From Amaurobius ferox (Eukaryota > Arthropoda > Arachnida > Araneae > Amaurobiidae), in assembly GCA_951213105.1 (NCBI GenBank), contig OX578140.1, positions 121,069,653-121,133,652 of the forward strand: a DNA stretch of 64,000 nt, given 5' to 3'. Position 1 is the first letter of the stretch. Each line of letters begins with the position of its first letter. A program made the translations under genes and the position numbers. Below, piece after piece: positions 24,107-35,289 of this stretch. The notes beneath the pieces are model-generated. The model did no database searches and was not told the DNA's origin. It was given only the letters and a program-made list of their open reading frames with translations.

Positions 24107-24386
24107 TGTTTTCGGGGGTAGAGAATCTTACAAGCCGATTGAGGCAAGTCCGGCATTAAGACACACACCGTCATTAAAAACACACTTTATTCACCCGTAC
24201 ATGGCTTACAAGGTATCTCTCCCATATCATACTATCTTCCATGACATCTTACATTTATATAACTCTGTAGCACATTCCAGCTTAACTGCTCTATCCAATC
24301 ATAAGCACAGACAAACAAATTAGCATAAACTGAAGGTGGCGTAGCGCCATCTACAACAATGAGGATAGAGAATTAAATTCTCAACA
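24107..24386. repeat. Block of about 280 bp interrupting the integrase C-terminus, origin unclear
   Basis: Protein homology of the Gypsy element stops near 24105 and resumes near 24400. The intervening DNA starts TGTTTTCGG and ends CTCAACA (TG..CA, as in LTRs), but no clear flanking duplication is visible and no second copy was seen in the window. Confidence 0.35.
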
Positions 24387-24419
24387 TATGCTAAAGAAAA
24401 ACAAGAAAGCCAACAATTC

Positions 24420-25141
24420 GTGAAAGCAAAGAACCGCTCACTGGAAATAAGCAACCTAGTTTTTCTAAAATTTCCCACAAATTTTCAAAAAGACAAGCAT
24501 ACAGGACCGTATCATGTTCTCAGAAAAATCAACAGATTCGTCTATGAAATCAAAGAAGTCAACAAACCATTTGCCAAGCCTACCAACGCGCATATTAATA
24601 GGCAAAGACACCTAATTGAAAGAAAGCAGCATTTAAAGGCACCAGAAATAAATGAAACGCACCCATAGGCAAACATTACACAAGAATTCTTAAGGAAATC
24701 ACCACTTTTGCCGAACCCTATACCCGAAAACAAAAAGAAAGTTCCATTTTTTCTCTGGGATGAACAGGAAATGAATAACCAGGACGCAGCGCCGAAACGA
24801 ACTCTTCTCCCTAATTCAACAGCTGTGTTTACAAGAGGACCAGCCCAGAAGAATTCGAATGTAGGGCAACAGAAAGTGGTTACTCAGATAGTCGGTTCTT
24901 CTGTGCCGACACTACATTTTCAGCAGCCAACAAATCGTCCCCTTTCGACAGGAGAATGCCAGGAACACCCCGCGAAGTCTACTCAAACCACAAATTCTAC
25001 TCAATAAAAAATAAACGGGAAGATAATGTTAAAAGGTGTCTACTACGAAGTATAAAGGGTAGTCGAAGGACTTTATTGCCAAATCCTAGTAAACCAATAT
25101 ACTATAATTATGCACTTAGAAGTAAGGTAAAGACAGATTAA
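24420..25141 (+). pseudogene. Gypsy integrase GPY/F tail and pol end
   Basis: NLVFLKFPTNFQKDKHTGPY is the GPY/F module of Gypsy integrases, and the frame ends at 24668. The following frames (24708-25007, 24956-25141) are Pro/Ser/Lys-rich, end NYALRSKVKTD and fit a degraded pol C-terminus. A purine-rich run (GGAGGTAGGGA, about 25145) follows and may be the polypurine tract. Confidence 0.75.
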
Positions 25142-26221
25142 ACAGGAGGTAGGGATTCTAACGGTTTTCTGGGTACAAATAATTTATTTTAGGGTGCGGT
25201 CTCGTTGAAATTATAAGGTAGGTGAAAAATAGCATTTTAATTGGTAAAATTAGAAGGTAAAAATCATTTGAAAAATTCCAGTTTCAAAATTTTATGTGTC
25301 GTATTCCGGAATTATAAGAAAATTAAAGGGTTGAACAGCAAACAAAGGCCTTTATAAATGCTAAACGATTTAAAAATGAAAAGGAATTAAAGAATATATA
25401 GGTTATCATGATATTAACAATAATGATTTTTAGTAAAGAAACGAATCCGGAAAAAGTCAATAATTAAGAAAATAAATGAAACTTACTTTTTTACTCGAAA
25501 TAAACCAAATCGAGTAAAAAAAAATAAATACAAATTTCTTATAATAATATAAAATAAATAAATAAAAATTCAATAAGTGGTTTTCTGAATAAGGGTTTCG
25601 GGAAAATCATATTCTAATACTGAGACAAGAAAAGAAAAGGAATTGGAAATATAGAACTTTTAGAAAAGTTCAGGGATATAACGTGAAGTGTCAGAAGCAG
25701 AAAGATAGGCAAACAGATTAAATAAAATTTTATGGAAGGAAGAAGACTGTACAGGAGAATTTATTAATGAATGACGATAATTGAGTAATAAAGGAAAGAA
25801 AGAAAATATGGCATGAAAATAACGAAGGGTATTATATAGATATTGAGGAGCTAACTAAAGTAGAGTGAGAAAAGAATAATGGATAAAATAAGAAAGTTAA
25901 AGAATGGTTTGTAGTGTACAGGAAACTAGAAAGTGTAAAAAAAAATGTTTTTGTTTGTTTGTTTTGATATAATTTTTTTTCTGTTTATATTTTGGTTACG
26001 GCGTTTATTTAACAAGGCGAGTGCAGAAATTACACCTGCGGATCGTAAAAGTGAGAAAATTTAAGTCGAGGCACTAAATAATTGTAGGTTTAGAATAAGA
26101 GTAATTTTTTTTTATCCTTCTGGTGTGGTGAGGGAGAGTAGATAACACAGCAGGTGAGGAGTGTATTTACTGGGCCCATGCTTGTTTGTACAGTTAATAT
26201 GTATATACGTTATGTGAACAC
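25142..26221. other. Purine-rich non-coding stretch; possible 3' LTR remnant
   Basis: This is a long A/G-rich region without open frames, directly after the possible polypurine tract. A 3' LTR could be hidden here, but no matching 5' copy was found, so none is called. Confidence 0.35.
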
Positions 26222-27015
26222 ATGGAGGTGCTAGGCAGCATACCAAATGGATGTGGCGGTAGTTGCAGACCACCGAACCACGTGAACATGAGTGACAACC
26301 AGATATATCGCAAGGACACAGGTGTCTTATACCTACAACAAAGTGTTGTCCAACATTTGGACAATCAGCTATTTTTGGCAAAGGAACTTAATCTTTTGGG
26401 TCAACAAGTGATTTTGCAGGATTCTACAAACAAAATGGAAAACGAACGGTTGCACAAAGAACTTAACTGGTTACGCATACATCACGGAAATCCAAACTAT
26501 GATGCAGAGATGATAAACTGTTTTTATTTTTATACATATCAATAGCAGTGGATAAAACGCAAAATGTGACTTTGCAGACTTAGACAAACACCAAACCACA
26601 GCCGCAAAGTGATCGTCTTGTGTTCAGTCCCACCTATCACAGACGATGAGATCACCGGTGTGCAATCAACTACAAAGAAATCGCCTTGAGTGCAACAAAA
26701 ATTAAGGTTTGTAAAGCCTTATTACATACAATCGGAAACCATAACCATAAATCAAGGATCCAAGACAGTGTACAACAACAACTGCAGAACCGGACAGCTG
26801 AAAGTTTGATTTGGTCATTCAGTTGTACAAATGGTAACTGTGACACAAACAATAACATTTGTTCCAGAATTTGTTTTGCATGCATTGAACTTTTACCTAA
26901 TACTTTATACAGAGGACAGACATTCACAAAGCTTTATAATCGTACTTTACATCACCGGAAATTATGCGCAATGAGGCACCCACATATTTATAATGATTTA
27001 CATAGTTTATACTGA
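26222..27015 (+). pseudogene. Unidentified open frames next to the right Polinton arm
   Basis: A 107-codon frame (26222-26545) includes a probably helical stretch (QHLDNQLFLAKELNLLGQQV, then NKMENERLHKELNWLR). A second frame (26686-27015) is Cys-rich (CTNGNCDTNNNICSRICFAC). Between and overlapping them another frame reads KPYYIQSETITINQGSKTVY in protein-like fashion. I cannot place any of them in a family. They lie inside the Polinton between the Gypsy relic and the right arm, so degenerate Polinton cargo is plausible but unproven. Confidence 0.3.
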
Positions 27016-27123
27016 ATTATTATGTTTCATTATCCAATATAGTACTTTGTATTTGCGTATATGCTTTTTGATTTCAATGTATAATAATGTTTACAGAAAA
27101 GGACCACCACTGGTCCCTAAAAC

Positions 27124-28754
27124 GGTGAAGATTGAGCGAGAAACGCTTTGTCCATAGGCTGAACGGTTGGTTCAACAGTTGGTCATCACGGTCATTTCGT
27201 TTGTACTACGAAATTGGTACCTAATCTACATGATAAGAAACATTATACTGTTCACTATAGCAACTTTCTACTACACCTATCACTAGGTTTAAGATTTCAG
27301 AAAATTCACAAGGCCTTAAAATTTAATCAGAATCCCTGGTTGCAGAAATATATCGAAATTAATAGAGAAAAGAGAAAATTGGCGAAGACTAATTTTGAGA
27401 CAGATTTTTTTTAAATTGCTCAATAAAGCTGTGTTTGGTAAAGCTGTGTTTGGTAAATCTTCGAAATCGAGTGAATATTGAGTTAGTGAATTCTTCAAAG
27501 AGGGAACTGAAGATAGTAGCATCCCCAGCTTAACAACCTAACAGGATTTGTGAAGATCTTGTGGGTATCGAGCGTGTAAAGGGTTGCATTTTAATGAATT
27601 GACTTTTATAAGTTGGTTTTGCTATCCTGGATTTGTCAAAACTACTCATGTATGAGTTTCATTATAAGCATATTAAAAGCCAATATGGTGAAAAAGCTTC
27701 ATTTCTCTTCACTGATACTGATTTATTGGCTTATGAAATCCAAACTCCTGATATGAAGATATGTGCCAGCATAATCATCTCTATGATTTTTCTGACTATC
27801 CCAAGGACCATCCTCTCTTCAGTGATGAAAATAAAAAGCTCATTGGAAACTTTAAGGATGAATTGCATTCAATCCCTGTTCAAGAGTTCATAGGACTTAG
27901 ACCTAATATGGACTCTATTCTATCATCTGCTGGAGAAAAGAACAGAGCTAAAGGTATCTCCATTTATGTGGTAGCAAGTGAAATTACTCGCAGTGATTAT
28001 AGACAGTGCCTGTTGAGTGTCAGACCTACCATGGAAGAACATATTAGAATTGATAGCAGCAATTATAAACTATTCACTGCATGCCAGAACAAGGTAGTTT
28101 TGTCAAGCTATGCTTACGGACACTTAAAAAAAGATGAAGAAAATTATAGAGATTGTCGCGATGCATTTATGCATCCGGTGGTGGTGGGGGCAATCTCTTA
28201 AAAAATTACTTTTTGTAACTAATATTATAATACTGAAATTATTCATGTCCTCGAGGTTGTCGGAGTGCACATGCGCATCGGGTGGTGGAGGGTGCAACCT
28301 TTAAAATATATTATCTTTTACTAAAATATCTACATATATTCAATAGACTACTTTTAAGGAAAAAAACAGTACTTCATACATAACATAATTTTGAACTCAG
28401 CTCTCTTCTGTTACATCATCCTTCTATCCATCTGCATCCTCCGCCTACCTCCGCCTCACGTTTATATTATGACTTATGAAGTGTTACCATATTGAAGCAT
28501 AGGGCTTTTCCTCCGCCTCCATCCTCACAACTATATTATGGCCTCTGAGGGCCCCCATGTTAAAGTATAGGGTTTTTCCTCCGCGTCCATCCTTACACCT
28601 ATATTATGGTCTCTGAGGGTCCTCATGTGAAAGCATTGGGTTTTTTTCTTCGCCTCCATCCTCACATCCAGATTCTGGTCTCTGAGGGTCCCCATGTTAA
28701 AGTATAGGGTTTCTTCGCCTCATAATGGAGCAGAACTCTCCTTCTCCTTCTACT
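27124..28754. repeat. Polinton terminal inverted repeat, right arm
   Basis: This is the inverted counterpart of 17386-19006. It starts at GTGAAGATTGAGCGAGAAA inside the polymerase, ends CTCCTTCTCCTTCTACT, and carries about four GA/CT-rich units of about 68 bp at about 28440-28720. The arms differ by many substitutions and small indels, so they are old. Confidence 0.85.
27160..28201 (+). pseudogene. Protein-primed DNA polymerase B (Polinton pPolB), C-terminal half, right copy
   Basis: The same blocks as the left copy appear in plus orientation: KLVPNLHDKKHYTVHYSN, NPWLQKYIEINREKRKLAKT, LLMYEFHYKHIKSQYGEKAS, the catalytic region FLFTDTDLLAYEI (DTD kept; Ser replaced by Leu) and NHLYDFSDYPKDHPLFSDEN. 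The last frame (27761-28201) runs through EKNRAKG and SYAYGHLKKDEEN. Relative to the left copy it lacks a short C-terminal block before YAYGH. Frameshifts near 27410-27630 and the missing N-terminal half make it a pseudogene. Confidence 0.88.
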
Positions 28755-28910
28755 CTTAACCTATTATCGCTCGGTAGGACTTTTGGATATTTCATGTAGT
28801 TCATATGTTTGCCTATATTCCGCGTAGACACGGAGATAGTTTCGGGCAGCAGGCATCAAATCCAGTTTTATCATGTGCGATCCCAACGCCTTAACCATTG
28901 GGCATTCTCA
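28755..28910 (-). repeat. Head half of the same split SINE, right of the Polinton
   Basis: After the second CTTAAC, sequence homologous to the SINE 5' half resumes: TCGGTAGGACTTT, CACGGAGATAGTTTCGGGCA and GCCTTAACCATTGGGC, which corresponds to the A-box side. The orientation is the same as in 17261-17385, so the two halves join into one minus-strand SINE once the Polinton is excised in silico. Confidence 0.75.
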
Positions 28911-29144
28911 GCCTTCTAGTTTTGGTTGGAACGAAGTATAATACAAAATAATTTCATTGCTTTACATAAGTTGCCATTGAACGTAGGTAGGTGTATGTAG
29001 TTTATGGACCGCGTCCACATAAAGAAATTAGATCGTTAATATAAAATTTGACACAAGGGTTATTTTGCCCTTAAATAAGGATAGCATAATAGCAAAAGTG
29101 CTTTTATACAATGTTATTTTTTAATTTAGCACTAAATCATTATT

Positions 29145-29310
29145 TGTCTCGTTGCAATCTTCGTCACGTTGCAATCATTATCTGCGTTACGTTGCAATTA
29201 TTATCTGCGTTACGTTGCAATTATTATCTGCGATGCGTTGCAATCATTACCTGCCTCACGTTGCAGTCATTATTTGCCTCTCGTTGCAATCATTACCTGC
29301 CTATCTGATC
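29145..29310. repeat. 23-bp tandem repeat, about 7 copies
   Basis: GTTGCAATCATTATCTGCGT-type units start at 29168, 29191, 29214, 29237, 29260 and 29283. The repeats abut directly without unique spacers, so this is a minisatellite and not a CRISPR. Confidence 0.9.
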
Positions 29311-31337
29311 ACGCTGCACTTGTGGTACAAATAAAGATCAATTGTATCACTTATCTGAAGATTCCAAAGGTGCTTTGGTGGAGTGGCGAAGTGTGCTTAA
29401 ATAATTTGTGGAGCTATAAAACCAGGAACCAAATTTTGTAAAAAGTTTCATTTTATGAAGCTTTTGTGCAAATTTTGTACATTTCAACAGTATTATAAAT
29501 GAAATAAAATATAATTACTAAATTACAATAAAAATAAATGACTGGCATTTTGCAATTTTGCTATTACAGTGGATCCCCGATTTTACGTTTCTCTGCGAAT
29601 CCTTTTCAGAACCTTTATATGTGGGAAAATACGGTGCACGGGAAATTCTGGTTTATTTGTTGTGTAAAAGTCAACGAAAGCAAGTAAGAAAACAAATCAG
29701 CAACCCACCAAGTTTTACTACTTAACTAGTTAAAAGCTTAATTTGCGAGTCATATCGAAAATTCCAAACGTGTCAAACAAAATGTTAAAACTCCTATCAT
29801 TTAGAGAGTCTATCAATCAAATTTGCTATTAATTTTTAAAATGATTCACTAGAGTCCTCAGGCAATAAAGACCGCATTTGCGGAAACGAAACAATTAAGA
29901 CAAAATAAGTAAATAAATAAACGTCATGGAGAGAGAAAAGGAATCTCCACTTCTCGATGAAATTCCGCAGCTTAGACACGTCTATTCGGGTCTGAATGAT
30001 AAAGTCTGCGCACATTATCTTTCAGTTTCCTACTTTCTGCAATATCACCTAACGACGTAGACATTTTGAGATATGTTTCTCATGAATAATACCCCCTGGC
30101 ACTTAAGAATCTGGCGTTAGAAAAAAGAAATATAGTTATTTGGTCGTAAATTATTTGGGTAGACACTGTTTACTTTGTCTCCTCTGCCGCTTCTCCACTA
30201 TTCCTGTGTGATACAAATATAATTATTGTCCAATGTAACTTGAGACAAATCAGAGCCATTTTTAAGCCTACCAAGGTGTAAGAGTTCTTCTTCTGTTCTA
30301 TATCACTGCTTCCAACCAATTTAATTTCTTAATATATTTTGCGAACAGTTTCAGCGGCCATCTTGACTCCCTGTTGAAGCGATGGCTATATATTACGAAA
30401 AGAGGGTTACTTTCTCGTCTTTTTCTTGCGATCTCGAGAAAATCAAATCATTCTATACTGCTTTCTTAAATGATTGGTACAATTTTTGAAAGCAGAAGGG
30501 CCTATTTTACAGTTAAACTGCATATCAAATATCAGCCATGTAACATGCGCGCGCCATTTAAATAGCATAGGTAGACGATAACTGACTAGAGCGGTGCGCC
30601 AGCCTGTATATTTAGAAGCCTTTGTTTCTACCAGAGTCGTGCATGCCATTGGTTCGTTTTTCTTGAATAAAGTTTTACCTTCTGTAGCAAAATTATATAG
30701 TATCCACAATTGCTTGGTTTCAAAATTACAGCTCTTAAGCAGCTGCAAAGTAGTTCCTACTGAATGTGTATTATCAAAGTGAATTGAGAGGTAAGATGCA
30801 ATAATTAATTAAGTCGAGTTACTGAGTTGACCTTAATTGCAACCATAAAAATTATTACTACTCGACCAATTTATAACTATCTAATTAATTTGTGTTTATG
30901 ACTAGCAAGATTCTGATGCATTGAGTTGATTTACTTTGAATTAAAATTAAATTTTCAGTAAACCAAGTAATTTAACGGATTATTGCATACGATCGATCGA
31001 TTTCTAAATTAACAACCATCATTACAGAATTTCTTGCGTAAATTTCCTATAGCAGTTCTGAGAATTACAACGGATACGTCTATCACCAGTTGTGAATTAT
31101 TGCACTATATGAATAACTGATAGTTACCTGTTCTTTAAGCTATGTGATCTCACGGTTAATCGTAGGAAAGTTGGCCATAAACTTTCCACAGCAGAGTATT
31201 CCAAAAATATCCTATTATTTAGGGTGTTTAAAAATGATGAATGCTCATATAAAATTTCAGTTTCATACCTCAAGAGAGTGAAGACATACGATGAACAAGC
31301 TCCAGGGTCACCCAACCCCTTTTCATCCCCTAATGCA
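29311..31337. other. Intron; one short repeat module
   Basis: No coding feature. The stretch 30562-30620 (GTAGACGATAACTGACTAGA, then CAGCCTGTATATTTAGAAGC) recurs in diverged form at about 38030-38100, so it belongs to an interspersed repeat of unknown type. Confidence 0.45.
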
Positions 31338-32243
31338 GGGGTCTCCAAACTACGGCCCGCGGGCCAACACCGGCCCGCGAGCACCACCAATCCGGCCCGC
31401 GGTAGCGTGCCGGACATGCCCGGTATCCGGCCCGTCATAGTTTATTTTGATTACATTGTAAAATTTATAATGCATGTTTTTATTTAACGACCCATTAAAA
31501 AACACAATAACTGACATATATAATGAAATTGAACATTTCAACTGTAATTAATGATATGAGATTTATCCTAAAAACTTACAATAAGTGGCATACATAGGTA
31601 ATTCATATAATGAAATTAAACATTATAATTATGATTAATGAAATTTATGTAGCTGTAACTTTCCACTGACAATTGTTTGCAGTTGTGGATCAAGTTTACT
31701 AGTGGAAATTCTCCAATCTCTTCAATAAACTCTCTGAATTGACGATGTGATTGCGCATGTGATCTGATATAATTAACAGCTGACATGACTGGCTTTAAAA
31801 CTTCTGACATATCCAAGCATTTTCCGCACACAGATTGTCGATAAAGGATGCAATGTACGATTAATGGTTTTGAAGCACCGTCATTTGCTACGGCCATTGA
31901 TACGAAAGCAACGACACCTTTATTTTTTCCACACATGTTTTTGCAACCGTCAGTAGTGATACACTTCAAGTTTTTCCATTGAAGATTGTTTTTCTGAACA
32001 GCATTTTCAACCCCTTTAAAAGTATCTTCTCCAGTGTCGTGTCGTGAATGCTGTGAACATCAAGAAGCTCTTCATACACTTCATAATTTTTATCTATCCC
32101 TCGGATATATCAGGAAATATTGATATCCCTATTGCCCTTTAAATGTTCTGCACTCTTGGCCCTTGGGCTCTTGCACTCTGGCCCTTGGGACTTAGTGGAG
32201 GAGTCAGTGTGGCCCTTATGCTAAAAAGTTTGGAGACCCCTGC
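31338..32243 (-). mobile_element. Internally deleted hAT element
   Basis: The terminal inverted repeats CAGGGGTCTCCAAACT (31338) and AGTTTGGAGACCCCTG (end 32243) are flanked by the 8-bp duplication CCCTAATG, as expected for hAT. GC-rich subterminal repeats of GGCCCGC lie near the left end. At 906 bp it is far shorter than an autonomous element and keeps only one piece of transposase. Confidence 0.93.
31616..32110 (-). pseudogene. hAT transposase fragment (DUF4371/GTF2IRD2-like)
   Basis: On the minus strand, ITTDGCKNMCGKNKGVVAFV, CGKCLDMSEVLKPVMSAVNY and IRSHAQSHRQFREFIEEIGE match the conserved region around the second catalytic Asp of Charlie-type hAT transposases, also found in the GTF2IRD2-like host protein family. 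The upstream part (EELLDVHSIHDTT..) is in a different frame. The N-terminal BED finger and the C-terminal dimerisation domain are missing. Confidence 0.85.
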
Positions 32244-32492
32244 CCTAATGCATGCCCTAATAAGGATAGGGGACAGAAACGACCCCTCGTAGTGTTAAGT
32301 ATGACCCATGAGGAATTTTTGTGCAAAAAATTAGGTTGTTAGCTCGAACGGTGAGGAATATACGATGAGTGAGTAAATGAGTGTGTGAGTGTTTTGTTTC
32401 TTTGTTATTAAAACTTTTATTTTATAATAATTTAAATTTTATTAATATTTAAAATATTTCCAGTTTTTCTCTTTTGTAGAGAGTGTTCTTAC

Positions 32493-32738
32493 CGGATATC
32501 GAATGCCGGACACTCGCTCTCTTCTCATCTCTCCCTACGAAGTCCGGGTTGGCAGGCGTGATGTCCAGTCCGGCTTTCTCCGTCGTAAACTCGAGAGTCC
32601 CTGGACCACCTACGAACCTTCTCTGCTCGTCCTCGTACTCGTAGTCGCTGTAGATCCCATCACCCAGCAGGGACGAACGACGATTTTTGCGTTTTCGTCG
32701 AGGCCGAGGATACTGGTAGGCGTAGGAGCGTGGATCCT
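32493..32738 (-). CDS. ERG-type K+ channel, C-terminal tail exon (E3)
   Basis: On the minus strand the acceptor GCATGACAG|AG and donor CCG|GTAAGA enclose 246 bp. Its first two bases complete a GAG codon with the last base of exon 36322-36397, 81 open codons follow, and one base is left over, which exon 15788-16009 completes. The peptide has a basic cluster (RPRRKRKNRRSS), an acidic Tyr-rich cluster (DYEYEDEQRR) and ends near RDEKRASVRHSIS, with RxxS-type phosphorylation-like sites. Basic RKRK-type segments shortly after the nucleotide-binding-homology domain are also present in vertebrate ERG tails, where they can influence trafficking. That parallel is inference. Confidence 0.82.
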
Positions 32739-32874
32739 CTGTCATGCCAGGTAATAAATGAAACATGTTGTATGTGAAATGTCGCCAGAAAAATGGAATT
32801 AAAATGATTGTTGCATCTATATATTAGACAAATTGAAATGTGTAGGAAAATTGTTTTAAGAAGGTGTGTTCGTA

Positions 32875-32965
32875 GTGGCATTAGTGTACTTGCAGTTCCT
32901 AGTTCCTTGTGCCATTGGTGCACTTACAGTTCCTAATGGCATTGGCGTACTTGCAGTTCCTAGTT
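32875..32965. repeat. Tandem repeat, about 38 bp, 2.5 copies
   Basis: GGCATTAGTGTACTTGCAGT is followed by TCCTAG and repeats in diverged form (GCCATTGGTGCACTTACAGT, GGCATTGGCGTACTTGCAGT). Confidence 0.8.
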
Positions 32966-35284
32966 TGCCGGACATAGCCTCGCAACCGAAGTAACAGTAA
33001 ATAGTAAGCTATGACATGTGATCTTATATAATTATCAAAATTCTATTTTAATTAACTGCAATATAGATTTCTCGTCAAATAATCGCCAAAAAATAGTTGC
33101 AATAATAACACGATAAATTAAAACTTTGTAAAATGCAGAATAAATCCAAAAATAAATTGGTCAACAGGTTTTAAAGGCAAAAACAGCCTTGCTCTTTAAG
33201 GTCGACAAGAGGATTATTCCAAACCTCCAGGCGATTGATTAGGTTTACGCCAGGAAACGGGGGATGGAAGAGTTCGAATCTTCATTCCAAACGAAGTCCA
33301 AAGAGGATCTTGCCAAGTTCTGATCCCCAGTTGCCGACGTGTTTAGGTTCAGGTCATGAACAGACACAGTCTTCCCTACGTTACCTGGAACAGTTCTATT
33401 CATGAGTCTCCAAGAGAAATTCCCAAAGGTCACTCTCAGAATTTATATTCCCCTCAGAAGAGGTGCTCCAAGGGCTACAGGTCAGCGGCCTGCCCCACAA
33501 AGGAGGGGGGGCGGGGTCTTCGGATCGATAAGAAATGCGAGACTTTACTTATTCAGGTCAACAACTGAGGATAGCACACTTGGCTGAAGGGAGGAGAAAA
33601 TAACTTCCTAACACCGCGAGGAGAAATGAAAGAGGGGGAAAACCCAACATCTAGCGAACTACGAACGGACGTAGGGAACTACGAACACACAACACCACAA
33701 AGGAAAGAAGGAGGTAAGAGAACAGATAGGAGAACAAATAGAAACAATACAATTGGGAGAAAACAGTACCTACTAAAACAGTAACAATAAAAACTTGAGA
33801 CTTTTAAATTAGCAGACGAATGATGATGAGTCGACCATTTGAAAAATAAAAACTTTTAAACTAGCTGTAAATATTTTTTCCCTTTATTTTATTTTACTTA
33901 TTTTGCATGGAAGAAGCCTTAGAAACCGATTGTATTTCACGTATCAAAACATTGAATGGCAACATGGGTTTATAAAAATGTGTTTGATTTGATTCAGGTT
34001 GTTCTTTTCTCCCATAAGTAGCAATGAAGTAAACATATAAAATTGCTTCTAACTTTTTAAAATTATAATTTACTTACATTTTACTTTGGCTCAACAAGGC
34101 TGTTTGTAGATACTATATAGTATAATATTTATAAAATGCGAACGTGGTGCTTATGGCTGCATTACACGGGGACAGACGGACACATATCGATTAACGGCAA
34201 TACGTCGATCGAAATAGGTGTGATTTTCATATTTCTAGGGAACGAACACACTTTCCCTTTAAATGAACACAGCAAATTCAGATAATGATTCCGGATAATT
34301 CTGAATCATCAATTTAACAGTGTAATGGCTGGCTTTTCTACTGATTCTTTTTAAATGATTTGAAGAAAGAGAAAGCGGACAAAATTTGGGTGATTTAATA
34401 GTTATTGCTCAAGTGAAGACGCATTTTGCCTTCCTAATATAGAGATGTTAATTATTAGAGACAACATTACACGTGGTACGTCGAGAGCAGATTGAGGGCT
34501 ATATTTGAATTTGCATTCAAGAGCACATATCAAACTTCTCAGTAACTCAATTCAATCTTGATTGGTGAAAATGAACGCAAATTAGACAAATCCGGAGCGA
34601 ATAGAACTTTAAAATTTTGGATCAAAAATTTGGGTTCAAGCATGAGTCGAATAAATAAAATATTTTTGAAATTAAATATTGGTAGTTTAACTATTTTAAA
34701 GCAGTGGCATGGGTACTAGACTAAAGATTCAGGTACTGAATGCTGTACTGTGAAATTAACGAGGATCAAGGTTAAAGTCAGACAGGTGTGCCGTGGAAAT
34801 GGAACGCTGCCTCAAACCTACATTTCAGTGTTCAAAACCTAATTCAATTATCACTGATATATATCTGCATGCCAAACAGGAAGAGCGCAGGTTTATTATA
34901 TTATTCTCAAATAATAATCAGTAGTGCAGCAGGAAGTGGCCACCCATTCTATACAATATAAACTTCTACATCGATGAATTTGAGTTTTTGAGAAATTTAT
35001 ACAGCTGTTTTTAAGTAACTTTTGAGTCATCATTTTTCAAATTTTCAAAAATTATTTGCATATTTTGTATAATTTTCACTTGGAAAAGGTATAAAAATAT
35101 TTTAGGTTATTGTCTTTAAATCTTTATGTTTTGCTGTTTTCCCTCTACTATATCATTAATTCTCTTATAATTTATAAAATAGAAAAATTAATTTGGCATA
35201 TCAGCCGTCAGGAAGTTAAAGTACATATTATATAAATAAATTGGCATGACGTCTGATTTCAATTAGCATAAACAACAAGCACAC
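32966..35284. other. Intron; unexplained GC-rich block near 33180-33600
   Basis: Most of this is AT-rich. The block 33180-33600 is GC-richer and open on the minus strand for about 60 codons (MTFGNFSWRLMNRTV..), with a G-run at about 33505. I recognise no protein or repeat there. It may be old transposon debris. Confidence 0.4.
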
Positions 35285-35289
35285 AACTA

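Larger units (their letters stand above)
20500..25141 (+). mobile_element. Dead Ty3/Gypsy retrotransposon, pol region
   Basis: The order protease, reverse transcriptase, RNase H, integrase and GPY/F tail on the plus strand is that of Ty3/Gypsy elements. The reading frame is broken repeatedly, and a SINE (23771-24055) and another block of about 280 bp interrupt the integrase C-terminus. LTRs and gag were not recognised. It lies wholly between the Polinton arms and probably inserted there later. Confidence 0.85.
17386..28754. mobile_element. Degraded Polinton/Maverick-like element, 11.37 kb
   Basis: The 6-bp duplication CTTAAC lies at 17380-17385 and 28755-28760. The element begins AGGAGAAGGAGAAGGAGAG, and its reverse-complemented right end begins AGTAGAAGGAGAAGGAGAG. 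6-bp duplications and 5'-AG ends are established Polinton hallmarks. The terminal inverted repeats are about 1.62 kb (17386-19006 and 27124-28754), and each contains the C-terminal half of a protein-primed family B DNA polymerase. At about 11.4 kb including a later Gypsy insertion, it is shorter than autonomous Polintons (15-20 kb). No integrase, ATPase or capsid gene was recognised, so it is a dead or non-autonomous derivative. Confidence 0.8.

Noticed and set aside
26112..26381. Minus-strand Cys/His-rich frame
   Set aside because: It is antisense to the more protein-like plus-strand frame, with no recognisable zinc-finger spacing.
29145..29310. CRISPR-like regular repeats (also 54439-54645)
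   Set aside because: Units abut with no unique spacers, and the setting is an animal genome. They are minisatellites.
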